The notes below the pieces were generated by a model. That model did no database searches. It saw nothing but the letters and a program-made list of their open reading frames with translations, and was not told the DNA's origin. Positions 1 to 6,934 of a DNA stretch of 9,144 nt are shown here, in pieces. Made by a program: the position numbers and the translations under genes. How positions within the stretch are numbered: position 1 is the first letter of the stretch; each line of letters starts with the position of its first letter. The stretch comes from JBBDWJ01 sp040902925 (GTDB lineage Bacteria > Acidobacteriota > Terriglobia > Bryobacterales > UBA6623), in assembly GCA_040902925.1 (NCBI GenBank), contig JBBDWJ010000026.1:1-9144 (forward strand), read 5' to 3'.

Positions 1-75
1 CTGAAAGCTGACCGCCTGAAAGGCGGTGGGTTTAGACCTGGTGATTGAACTAAACGCAGCAATCGCTAAAGCGAT
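1..75. repeat. Cluster of three short stem-loops (REP-like or mobile-element end, unassigned)
   Basis: Three consecutive inverted repeats are visible. The first is ACCGCCT/AGGCGGT (11-17 and 21-27) with a GAA loop. The second is GTTTAG/CTAAAC (30-35 and 50-55) around a 14-nt loop. The third is ATCGC/GCGAT (62-66 and 71-75) with a TAAA loop. The heptamer CTGAAAG occurs at 1-7 and again at 16-22 across the loop of the first hairpin, so another GAA-loop hairpin may be cut by the window edge. Such compact hairpins resemble REP sequences or ends of IS200/IS605-type elements, but no transposase is present here. There is no long T tract, so a terminator for an upstream gene is only an alternative. 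The structure is seen directly; the class is inferred. Confidence 0.4.
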
Positions 76-293
76 CCGAGCCCGACCCGCGACGGTGGGG
101 TACCATTTTGAGACTGCTTGAGCGCTTCACTCTTTGAGGCACGACGTTGCGCTCGTCGCCTGGCCATCCCGATAACACCCGCGTCCAAGCACTGCGCGTC
201 GACGCATGTTGACGAAATCCGCAGACCGCCGGCGCTCCCCTGCGCCGTCTGAGATCAAAGCGCTACACTGTGGGTCGTTTTTACTCCAGCGTG
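76..293. other. Non-coding stretch upstream of the sulfatase
   Basis: No reading frame here looks like a protein. The frame opening at 206 runs into the sulfatase gene out of frame and gives an arginine-rich shadow translation. I could not identify a convincing -35/-10 pair; TACACT at 264-269 is a possible -10 element without a recognisable -35. Confidence 0.4.
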
Positions 294-300
294 AGGAGGG
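294..300 (+). promoter_or_regulatory. Strong Shine-Dalgarno site of the sulfatase gene
   Basis: AGGAGGG ends 5 nt before the ATG at 306. It decides the start: an in-frame ATG at 270 lies upstream of this site and would add 12 residues ahead of the twin-arginine signal peptide. Confidence 0.8.
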
Positions 301-305
301 ATCTC

Positions 306-1868
306 ATGAATCGGCGCAATGCTCTCAAGGCGCTCGGTGGAGCGGCGACCCTCGCCGCCGCGGGCGGGTTTCCTTACATTTCGAAAGCGCAAAACCGGCG
401 GCCGAACATCCTGTTCATGATGACCGACGACCAGCGCTGGGACTGCATGAGCGCCGCCGGCAACAAAATCCTCAAGACGCCGAACATGGATCGCCTGGCA
501 GCGGGCGGCGTGCGCTTCACCAACGGCTTCGTGACGAATTCGCTGTGCGCGCCGAGCCGCGGCACAATTCTTACGGGGCTTTACTCGCATGCGCACGGCG
601 TCACCACGAACGGCGGAGGCCCTCCCGCCGATTCGCACATGCGGTTTTCCTACCAGCGAAACGGACGCACCGTGGAAGACGCGATCAGCCTCGATGCCAG
701 CAGCGTGCTGCGTTCGAATGTGACGACCTTTCCGCGGCTGCTAAACCAGTCCGGCTACTACACGGCGATGATCGGCAAATGGCACGTGAAGTCGAACCCC
801 GCTGGCTACGACCATTGGGCGATTCTTCCCGGCCAGGGGCTTTATCACAACCCGCAGATGATCATTAACAATGGGCCGGCGCAGTTTCGCGGCTATGTCG
901 ACGACGTGATCACCGACCAGGGCCTGGAAGCGCTCAAGACGCGCCCGCGCGACCGGCCGTTTTGCATGCAGTTGCAATTTAAAGCGCCGCACCGCGCCTG
1001 GGAACCGGCGGATCGCTTCGCGAGCGTTTACGACGACATCGAGATCCCCGAGCCGCCGAGCTTTCATACGCCGCTCGCGAACCGGCCGGGAGCGATTCGC
1101 GACACCGATATGCAAGTCGGCGACATGCCTGATTTTCGCGAGCGAGGCGTGCCGCGGAGTTTGCCGCCCGAGGAAAGGAAGAAGCGCAATTTCCAGGTCT
1201 TCATGAAGAACTACTACCGCACCCTGCTGGCGGTGGACGAGAACGTCGGGCGAGTGCTCGACTATCTCGACAAAGAAGGCCTCGCCGAAAACACCCTCAT
1301 CATCTACACCGGCGACAACGGTTTCTTTCTGGGCGAGCTCGGCATGTTCGACAAACGGTTGATGTACGAGCCGTCCATTCGCGTGCCGATGCTGGCGCGG
1401 TATCCCGCAGGCTTCAAGGCGGGCCAGGTCGATAGCGAGCACATGGTGCTGAACAACGACGTGTTCCACACGATTGTCGACTACGCGGGACTGGAAAGCC
1501 CCGCGGCGACAAGGGCGCACGGCGCAAGCTGGCGCGGATTCCTCGAGGGACGCCAGAATCAGTGGCGCGATTCATGGATGTACGAGTATTTCGAATACCC
1601 GGCGGTACACTGCGCCGGAATGATGCGCGGCGTCCGGACAAGCCGCTGGAAGCTGATTCACTACATCCAGGAACCGCAGCAGTTCGAGCTGTTTGACCTG
1701 GAGAGTGATCCGCAGGAGATGAACAATCTCTACGGTCAATCGCAGCACAAGGCCAAGGCCGAGGAGTTGCGGGCCGAGCTTGAGCGGCTGCGCAATGTGA
1801 CCGCAGATGACCGGTCCTTTGACGGCACACCGACGCTGCCCTGCGGCAATCGCATGCGCGACCAGTAG
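306..1868 (+). CDS. Exported type I sulfatase (arylsulfatase / N-acetylglucosamine-6-sulfatase-like)
   Basis: A 520-residue sulfatase that should hydrolyse sulfate esters, plausibly on sulfated glycans, outside the cytoplasm. The N-terminus (MNRRNALKALGG, then an Ala/Gly-rich hydrophobic stretch to about residue 29) looks like a twin-arginine signal. Family motifs are in order: metal-binding Asp41-Asp42 after NILFMMT; the formylglycine site CAPSR at 81-85 followed by GTILTGLYSHAHGV; GKWH at 157-160; APH at 227-229; TGDNG at 335-339; and DKRLMYEPSIRVPM from 349. The C-terminus has the usual ELFDLESDP block (461-469). The Cys in CxPSR must be oxidised by a formylglycine-generating enzyme or anSME, neither of which is in the window. 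Length is normal for the family. About 30 residues between HGV and TFPRLL (roughly 105-138) look longer than in typical relatives. The exact substrate cannot be told from sequence; the sulfatase assignment itself is secure. It is transcribed alone and converges on mobA. Confidence 0.93.
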   Translation: MNRRNALKALGGAATLAAAGGFPYISKAQNRRPNILFMMTDDQRWDCMSAAGNKILKTPNMDRLAAGGVRFTNGFVTNSLCAPSRGTILTGLYSHAHGVTTNGGGPPADSHMRFSYQRNGRTVEDAISLDASSVLRSNVTTFPRLLNQSGYYTAMIGKWHVKSNPAGYDHWAILPGQGLYHNPQMIINNGPAQFRGYVDDVITDQGLEALKTRPRDRPFCMQLQFKAPHRAWEPADRFASVYDDIEIPEPPSFHTPLANRPGAIRDTDMQVGDMPDFRERGVPRSLPPEERKKRNFQVFMKNYYRTLLAVDENVGRVLDYLDKEGLAENTLIIYTGDNGFFLGELGMFDKRLMYEPSIRVPMLARYPAGFKAGQVDSEHMVLNNDVFHTIVDYAGLESPAATRAHGASWRGFLEGRQNQWRDSWMYEYFEYPAVHCAGMMRGVRTSRWKLIHYIQEPQQFELFDLESDPQEMNNLYGQSQHKAKAEELRAELERLRNVTADDRSFDGTPTLPCGNRMRDQ

Positions 1869-1932
1869 GCGATGTCGTACCCGGCACGGCGGCGGGAAAA
1901 CCAGCACGGCGTGCTCAGGCGGCGGGTGACAA
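1869..1932. other. Convergent intergenic gap between sulfatase and mobA
   Basis: Only 64 nt separate the two stop codons. A perfect inverted repeat AGCAC/GTGCT (1903-1907 and 1911-1915, loop GGC) lies here and could slow transcription in both directions, but no T tract follows on either strand, so it is not called a terminator. Confidence 0.35.
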
Positions 1933-2535
1933 CTACTGTTGGCTCTGCTCCCATTGCGCAATAGTGTTGACGTTGGTGAACGATTTGCCGGCGGGGTCGA
2001 TATGCGCGTACTCGCTGGGCAGAATGCGGCGCACGGCCAGACTATCCAAAGCGAAAGTGATCTTGCGCGTGCCCTTCTCGATTTCGCGGCGAATGTGCGT
2101 GGCCGCGACGTTGCCATAAACGGCACACAACGGCTCGTCACCACCGGCGGGCGAAACCGGCATGAGGACTTGGTGCCCACCCATCTCGGCCTGCGTGAAA
2201 AGAAACTCCACGAACGCCGCGGAGAGCAACGGCATGTCGCAGGCAAGAATCAGATTCCAAGATGCTGATGTGTGCTCGAGCGCCGCCAGAATTCCCGCCA
2301 GCGGGCCGGCGTCCTGGTGGGTATCCGGAATGATCGGCAGCCCGAGTCGCTCGTAACGGGCCGAAGGGCCAACAAGCGTGACTGACCCGGCGGCCTCACT
2401 CACCACATCCGCAAGATGCAGGGCCAGAGGCCCCCCGTTGATATCGATGAGGGCTTTGTCGCTCCCGAAGCGGGAGCTCTTGCCTCCCACGAGAATATAA
2501 GCAGCGCGGTCTCGCACGGCGCGATCGTAGCACAC
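1933..2535 (-). CDS. mobA: Molybdenum cofactor guanylyltransferase (MobA)
   Basis: A 200-residue nucleotidyltransferase that transfers GMP from GTP to Mo-molybdopterin, giving the guanine dinucleotide cofactor of DMSO-reductase-type enzymes; it is cytoplasmic. The N-terminal signature LVGGKSSRFGSDKAL (15-29) is the GTP-binding LxGGxSxRxGxDK motif. It is followed by PD at 70-71, DAGPLAGI at 75-82, the metal-binding CDMP at 99-102, GGDEPLCAVY, and the C-terminal FTNVNT motif. These place it in MobA rather than in CTP-using MocA or other sugar nucleotidyltransferases. The start used is GTG at 2533-2535; a second GTG six codons in (2515-2517) would give the more typical N-terminus VRDRAAYILVGG, and neither has a Shine-Dalgarno sequence. 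It lies 24 nt downstream of the helicase gene on the same strand and is probably cotranscribed with it. No molybdoenzyme or other moa/moe gene is in the window. Confidence 0.92.
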   Translation of the reverse strand: MCYDRAVRDRAAYILVGGKSSRFGSDKALIDINGGPLALHLADVVSEAAGSVTLVGPSARYERLGLPIIPDTHQDAGPLAGILAALEHTSASWNLILACDMPLLSAAFVEFLFTQAEMGGHQVLMPVSPAGGDEPLCAVYGNVAATHIRREIEKGTRKITFALDSLAVRRILPSEYAHIDPAGKSFTNVNTIAQWEQSQQ

Positions 2536-2559
2536 GTGTTTTAAGAGTAAGAGCGTAGC

Positions 2560-5229
2560 TTAGGCGCGCTGCAGCCCGGCGTATTTCAGCACAACCTTCT
2601 TGAGACCGTAGCCCGCGAAGTTGATCGAGAGTTTTTGATTCTCGCCCTCGCCTTCAAGCCGCATGACGGTGCCCACGCCAAACTTCGCGTGCCGGACCTT
2701 CGTGCCCGGGCGAAACGGACCCCTGGTGATCGGGCGGGTCGCAAACCGCGGAGGAGCCGCCGGTTTCGCGCGCGGTGGATAGCTGGCTGTTGGTTTTGAA
2801 TAGCCAGTGGCCGGCGCTGAATAGCCGGCGTTCGGCGGGCGTTGTGGCGAGGCAGCCGGCTCCGGTCCCATCCCTAGAAAGGTCTGCTGCTGAGGGCGTC
2901 GCGGAGCGGGCTGCGGCGACGCGGACGCCGTAGCTCTTTGAGCAGCGGCCCCTGTGGCTCCGGCGCCTTGCCCGCCGCGCCCTTGAGGCGAAGAAGGTGG
3001 GGCCGCCTTTGCGCCCGGCCGCGCTCCGGGTTCTCCGGCCGGATCAAAAGGCAGCCCACGCTTCGAAAAAAACTTGGCCAGGTTATCGACCGAATCGTAG
3101 GTCTCGCCGCCGTAGGATTTGCGGCTGTTTCCCTCGCCGCTTTTGCCGGCGGCTTCGAGCAGGCGGCCCTCGGCAATCTGTCGAACCGTTTTTCTTTCTG
3201 AGTACAGGTCGATCCCCGGCTCATTCCAATTGATGTCTTGATCGAAGCCGTCGTCGTGCCAGGTCTCGCTGCCGCCGGACGAGAAAGTGTCCGGACCGGC
3301 AAGGAAATCCTGCGGAACCTCGCGCAGAAAACGCGAAGGAGCCATCGCCTCAGGCAGGCTGCCGCCATAACGGCGGCGCGAGCGCGCGCACGTCAACAGC
3401 AGCCGGCGGCGGGCGCGCGTCATGCCCACATAACAGAGCCGGCGCTCCTCTTCGAGCGCATCAGGATCTTCAAACGCGCGGCTATGCGGGAAGATTCCTT
3501 CTTCCATGCCGATGATGGCCACCAGAGGGAATTCGAGGCCTTTGGCGCTGTGCAGCGTCATCAGCAGCAGCCGCGCGCGCTCGCTGATCTGGTCGGTGTC
3601 GGCCACCAGCGCGGCGCGATCGAGAAATTCGTGGAGGCTCTCGCCTTTGGTAGCGGCATCGGCAGCCGCGTTGATCAGCTCATCAAGATTTTCAAGACGC
3701 CCTTGCGCTTCGACCGAAGGGTCTTGATCGAGCATTCGCCGGTAACCGGTTTCTTCGAGCGTCCAGACGATGGCTTCGTGAACGGACAACTGGCTGATCT
3801 TCGACGCGATGTTAATGATCAGTTTGCGGAACACGGCCAGGGCGCTGTGCGCGCGAGTCCCGAACGCCTTTTCGTCGAGCAGCCGGGCGATCGCCTCCCA
3901 AGGCGAGATGCGGTGTTCGGCCGCGTACTCCTCGATGCTGTCTGTAGTCGTCCGCCCGATGCCGCGCGCCGGGTTGTTGATGATGCGAAACAGGCTGACG
4001 GAGTCGGTAGGCGTCAGCGCCGCCCGCAGGTAGGCCAATACGTCTTTGACTTCGGCGCGCGCGTAGAAGCTAACGCCGCCCACAACCACATAGTCGCGGC
4101 CATAGCGGCGCAGAGCCTCTTCGACCTGGCGGGACTGCGAGTTCGTCCGATACAGAATGGCCGCCTGGTTGGAGGCGTCTTCGTCCAAGTAGCGATGGAT
4201 GTGGCCGGCGACGAAAAAGGCTTCCTCCTCGCCATTCTGGGCGATATGGAAAAGAATCGGACTGCCTTCTTCACCCTCGCTCCACAAGTCTTTGCCCTTG
4301 CGATTTACGTTTTGGGCTACAACAGCGCCGGCCGCTTTCAGGATGATTTGCGTGGAGCGGTAGTTCTGATCGAGACGGATGACCGCCGCGTCGGGATAGT
4401 CCTTCTCGAAATCCAGAATGTTGCGAATATCGGCGCCGCGCCAACTGTAGATCGACTGGTCCTCGTCGCCGACCACGCAGATGTTGCGGTTGTGGTCTGT
4501 GAGCAGGCGCATCAAATCATACTGCGCGCGGTTCGTATCCTGATACTCGTCGACCATTACATAGTGAAAGCGCTGGTTGGCCCACTCGCGCACCTTCTCG
4601 TTGTGACGCAGCAGCCTCACGCCTTCAAGCAGCAGGTCGTCGAAATCCAGCGCATTGGCGGAACGCAGGGCGTCCTGGTAGCGCTCGAAAACCATCGCCA
4701 GACGTTCCTCCTTGGGGCTTGCGGCGGTTTTGTAGAAATCCTCGGGAGTGCGGCCCTGGTTCTTCGCCTGACTGACGACGGACAGCGCCGAGCGCGCTTT
4801 GAGGAACTTCTCGTCGAGTCCCAATTGCTTGTAAACGGACTTGATGACCTGGAGCTGGTCCTTGTCGTCGTAGATGCTGAAGCTCTGCGTGAAGCCGGGA
4901 CGCTGCTCCGCTAAGGGTGCGCCGCGGCGTCGCAACAACCGGACGCAAAAGGAGTGAAACGTGGAAACAACAGGCGAAGATGACGGAGCCGTGCCCGACT
5001 CCGCCAGCGTGCTCTCGACGCGCGAACGCATCTCTTCGGCGGCCTTATTCGTAAAAGTGACGGCAAGAATGGAGTGCGGTGCAACGTTTTTATTTTGAAC
5101 TAGATAGGCTATGCGACTGATGATGACACGCGTCTTGCCGCTACCCGCTCCGGCAAGGATCAACAGCGGACCATCGGTGTGAACGACAGCCTCTTTCTGC
5201 CGTGGATTAAGGGTCTCCAGGAAGGACAT
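2560..5229 (-). CDS. pcrA: ATP-dependent DNA helicase, UvrD/PcrA family
   Basis: An 889-residue superfamily 1A 3'-to-5' helicase for DNA repair and replication restart. All motifs are present: Q-motif region LNPRQKEAV (7-15); Walker A AGAGSGKT (26-33); motif Ia AVTFTNKAAEEM (56-67); Walker B DEYQD (227-231); motif III GDEDQSIYSWRGAD (254-267); motif IV LDQNYRST (286-293); motif V TLHSAKGLEFP (558-568); and motif VI VGMTRARRRL (601-610). A low-complexity linker rich in Pro, Ala and Gly spans about 728-835. It leads to a C-terminal domain (838-889) with the pattern VRHAKFGVGTV, the Tudor-like fold that PcrA/UvrD use to bind RNA polymerase. Overall length is on the long side because of the linker. 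PcrA and UvrD cannot be separated firmly by eye; the Tudor-like tail and motif spelling fit both. The ATG at 5227-5229 puts the protein start just ahead of the Q-motif region. No Shine-Dalgarno precedes it. Confidence 0.95.
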   Translation of the reverse strand: MSFLETLNPRQKEAVVHTDGPLLILAGAGSGKTRVIISRIAYLVQNKNVAPHSILAVTFTNKAAEEMRSRVESTLAESGTAPSSSPVVSTFHSFCVRLLRRRGAPLAEQRPGFTQSFSIYDDKDQLQVIKSVYKQLGLDEKFLKARSALSVVSQAKNQGRTPEDFYKTAASPKEERLAMVFERYQDALRSANALDFDDLLLEGVRLLRHNEKVREWANQRFHYVMVDEYQDTNRAQYDLMRLLTDHNRNICVVGDEDQSIYSWRGADIRNILDFEKDYPDAAVIRLDQNYRSTQIILKAAGAVVAQNVNRKGKDLWSEGEEGSPILFHIAQNGEEEAFFVAGHIHRYLDEDASNQAAILYRTNSQSRQVEEALRRYGRDYVVVGGVSFYARAEVKDVLAYLRAALTPTDSVSLFRIINNPARGIGRTTTDSIEEYAAEHRISPWEAIARLLDEKAFGTRAHSALAVFRKLIINIASKISQLSVHEAIVWTLEETGYRRMLDQDPSVEAQGRLENLDELINAAADAATKGESLHEFLDRAALVADTDQISERARLLLMTLHSAKGLEFPLVAIIGMEEGIFPHSRAFEDPDALEEERRLCYVGMTRARRRLLLTCARSRRRYGGSLPEAMAPSRFLREVPQDFLAGPDTFSSGGSETWHDDGFDQDINWNEPGIDLYSERKTVRQIAEGRLLEAAGKSGEGNSRKSYGGETYDSVDNLAKFFSKRGLPFDPAGEPGARPGAKAAPPSSPQGRGGQGAGATGAAAQRATASASPQPAPRRPQQQTFLGMGPEPAASPQRPPNAGYSAPATGYSKPTASYPPRAKPAAPPRFATRPITRGPFRPGTKVRHAKFGVGTVMRLEGEGENQKLSINFAGYGLKKVVLKYAGLQRA

Positions 5230-5242
5230 CGGGGAGGGCTTT

Positions 5243-5251
5243 ATTGTAGCA
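5243..5251 (-). promoter_or_regulatory. Candidate extended -10 promoter of the helicase-mobA unit
   Basis: On the minus strand the sequence TGCTACAAT matches an extended -10 element (TGnTATAAT with one mismatch). No good -35 is seen at 16-17 nt upstream, which is tolerable for extended -10 promoters. The implied transcription start, about 7 nt downstream, is only a few nucleotides before the ATG at 5229, so the mRNA would be nearly leaderless. This agrees with the missing Shine-Dalgarno. Confidence 0.4.
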
Positions 5252-5649
5252 AGCGCGTGCCGCTCACATGTCGTCGCAGCACGGTTCGAGCTCGATCGCT
5301 CAAGGGCACGATTCTTCAGTGCGGTTCAATACAGTTTGCGTCTTATCGCGGCTGCGGACTTCAAATCGCGAACTTGAGGCAGCGAACGAGAATAACATCG
5401 CAGTCGAGGCGACAGGGATCGCCAGCAGCGCCTATTGGGAAGCTGAGATATTGGCCATATTAGGAAGCGGCATCTAACGAAACGCGTCGGCGAAACAACG
5501 AGCACAGCGCCCTACGCCGCCAAACAGGGTATAGCTCCGCCCGGCCGTCCGTGGCGCTTGAACGCACCGCCAAACGGCAAATTCCGATTCCCTCGGGGGT
5601 CGACGGAACAGCAGCCGCCTGAAGAGAAACTAAAGCAACTCGAAAAGGC
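5252..5649. other. Long intergenic region, nothing recognised
   Basis: About 400 nt with no convincing gene. The plus-strand frames at 5179-5463 and 5268-5477 give short translations with no recognisable motif; the second ends in a helical-looking segment (SSAYWEAEILAILGSG) that I cannot assign and that may be chance or a remnant. A 9-bp direct repeat CCGCCAAAC occurs at 5518-5526 and 5568-5576. No terminator, tRNA or insertion sequence was seen. Confidence 0.4.
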
Positions 5650-5898
5650 TTACTTTTTTGCTTTTCGCCGAGTCGCCCAATACTTCTTCATTCTTTCGGA
5701 GACGGCTTTGCGGGCGGCGGCGCTCATCTTGCTTGCGCGCCGTTTCTTCGCCGCCTTTTTGGTTGCGGAAGTTCCGGATCCCGGAGGACGCCCTCTGCGC
5801 GGAGTGTCCCTCTGGAGGATTTCGATTGCGCGATTCAGGCGATCGCGTTCTTCAATTAGCAATGCTAAGACGTCAGGCATATTATTCGATGGTAACAT
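5650..5898 (-). CDS. Small AT-hook, lysine-rich putative DNA-binding protein
   Basis: An 82-residue very basic protein. From the N-terminus: an amphipathic, probably helical segment PDVLALLIEERDRLNRAIEIL (about 8-28); an AT-hook core RRGRPPGSG (34-42), the motif that binds the minor groove of AT-rich DNA; then a Lys/Ala/Arg-rich tail (46-82) containing SAAARKAVSERMKKYWATRRK, which resembles histone-H1-like tails and a recurring motif I recall from small bacterial proteins. The layout suggests a homodimerising or oligomerising nucleoid or regulatory protein, but the function is inferred. The start is uncertain: GTG at 5947-5949, ATG at 5896-5898 (used) or ATG at 5878-5880, none with a Shine-Dalgarno. 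The upstream GTG leaves only 10 nt to the divergent reductase gene and no room for promoters. The coherent domain order is the evidence that this strand, not the overlapping plus-strand frame, is coding here. Confidence 0.72.
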   Translation of the reverse strand: MLPSNNMPDVLALLIEERDRLNRAIEILQRDTPRRGRPPGSGTSATKKAAKKRRASKMSAAARKAVSERMKKYWATRRKAKK

Positions 5899-5959
5899 AG
5901 GACGCTGTTTGGTTCCATATAAACGTTCTACAAAATTAATCTTCGCCACACTGGATCAA
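5899..5959. promoter_or_regulatory. AT-rich divergent promoter region
   Basis: This short gap lies between the divergent AT-hook and reductase genes and is strikingly richer in A+T than its surroundings. TATAAA at 5918-5923 could serve as a plus-strand -10 element, and TTTATA is its minus-strand reading; no matching -35 is clear for either. An AT-hook protein could bind such DNA, so autoregulation is conceivable but is pure inference. Confidence 0.3.
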
Positions 5960-6934
5960 ATGATGCAAAGCACCACACTTACCCACACGACCTTACAAGT
6001 CTCCAAACTATGTATGGGGACGATGACGTTTGGCGATCAGGCCGATGAGAACGAGTCACGGCACATGGTGGATTTTTGTCTCGACGCGGGAATCAATTTC
6101 TTCGACACGGCAAATGTGTACCACCAGGGCCGCTCCGAGGAAGTTTTGGGCAAGTGTCTCGGCTCCAAACGAAGCAGCATCGTCCTCGCCAGTAAGGTGC
6201 GCGGTGTTATGGGAGAGCCGCCGCGGTATGGCGGGCTGTCTCGCAAGGCCATCCGAATGGCGATTGACGAGAGCTTGAAGCGCTTACACACCGATTATCT
6301 TGATATCTATTACCTGCATCAGCCCGACTACGACACACCCATTGAGGAAACTCTGGAGGCAATGCAAGGTCTTTATAAGGAGGGAAAAGTTCGTTATATC
6401 GGATGTTCGAACTATGCCGCCTGGCAAATTGGTGAGATCTTTAACATATGTAGGGCGGAAAATATCGCCCAGCCGTGGATATCTCAACCCATGTATAATC
6501 TGCTCGCTCGCGGTATTGAGCAGGAGTATCTTGCCTTTGCTCGCAGATATGAAGTTAGTTGTATTTGCTACAACCCATTGGCCGGTGGCCTATTGACCGG
6601 GAAGCATGATCTAAGCCGGGGGCCGCTGCCGGGGACGCGGTTTGATGGTAATGAAAACTACCAACGCCGCTACTGGCGCCCTGAGTACTTCGAGGCGGTA
6701 AACGAGCTCAGTAAATTGGCCCAGCAGTGCGGCCGGAGTCTCCCGGAACTCGCTTTCTCTTGGATCACTCACCAGCCTGGAGTGGATGCGGTCCTTGTCG
6801 GCGCTTCGAGCCTCAAGCAATTGCAGGAAAACGTCGACGCCGCCGGAAGCCCCGCGTTGCCCCCGGAAGTGTTGGAAGCCTGCGACACGATCTGGAGCAC
6901 GCTTCGCGGTCCGACGCCGGTCTACAACCGCTAA
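5960..6934 (+). CDS. Aldo/keto reductase
   Basis: A 324-residue NAD(P)H-dependent oxidoreductase of the aldo/keto reductase superfamily, expected to be a cytoplasmic (alpha/beta)8 barrel reducing aldehydes or ketones. The catalytic tetrad is complete: Asp49 (in NFFDTANVY), Tyr54, Lys79 (in LASKV) and His120 (in YYLHQPD). Other family marks are the N-terminal LCMGTMTFG, GCSNYAAWQI, QPMYNLLARGIEQE, YNPLAGGLLTGKH, and near the C-terminus the cofactor-binding stretch VLVGASSLKQLQENV. It resembles the YajO/potassium-channel-beta-like group of AKRs, but the physiological substrate cannot be inferred. Two adjacent ATG codons (5960 and 5963) are possible starts and neither has a clear Shine-Dalgarno. 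The frame stays open upstream to 5558, but that part lies antisense to the AT-hook gene and lacks any AKR homology, so it is excluded. It reads divergently from the AT-hook gene and appears monocistronic. Confidence 0.92.
   Translation: MMQSTTLTHTTLQVSKLCMGTMTFGDQADENESRHMVDFCLDAGINFFDTANVYHQGRSEEVLGKCLGSKRSSIVLASKVRGVMGEPPRYGGLSRKAIRMAIDESLKRLHTDYLDIYYLHQPDYDTPIEETLEAMQGLYKEGKVRYIGCSNYAAWQIGEIFNICRAENIAQPWISQPMYNLLARGIEQEYLAFARRYEVSCICYNPLAGGLLTGKHDLSRGPLPGTRFDGNENYQRRYWRPEYFEAVNELSKLAQQCGRSLPELAFSWITHQPGVDAVLVGASSLKQLQENVDAAGSPALPPEVLEACDTIWSTLRGPTPVYNR

Noticed and set aside
270..305. 12-codon N-terminal extension of the sulfatase
   Set aside because: It overlaps the Shine-Dalgarno site and would put residues ahead of the twin-arginine signal.
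741..1520. 259-codon minus-strand frame opposite the sulfatase
   Set aside because: Antisense shadow; no coherent protein features.
1903..1915. Bidirectional terminator between sulfatase and mobA
   Set aside because: Only a 5-bp stem and no T tract on either strand.
3238..4914. 558-codon open frame on the plus strand inside the helicase gene
   Set aside because: Its translation has no domain or motif; it is a stop-free antisense shadow of a GC-rich gene.
5641..5667. Terminator of the AT-hook gene (CGAAAAG/CTTTTCG inverted repeat)
   Set aside because: The stem overlaps the coding end, the loop is 13 nt and no T run follows; probably a result of repeated AAA/AAG lysine codons.
5558..5959. 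In-frame upstream extension of the aldo/keto reductase by 134 codons
   Set aside because: It lies antisense to the AT-hook gene, has no AKR features, and the AKR family N-terminus begins at the ATG at 5960.
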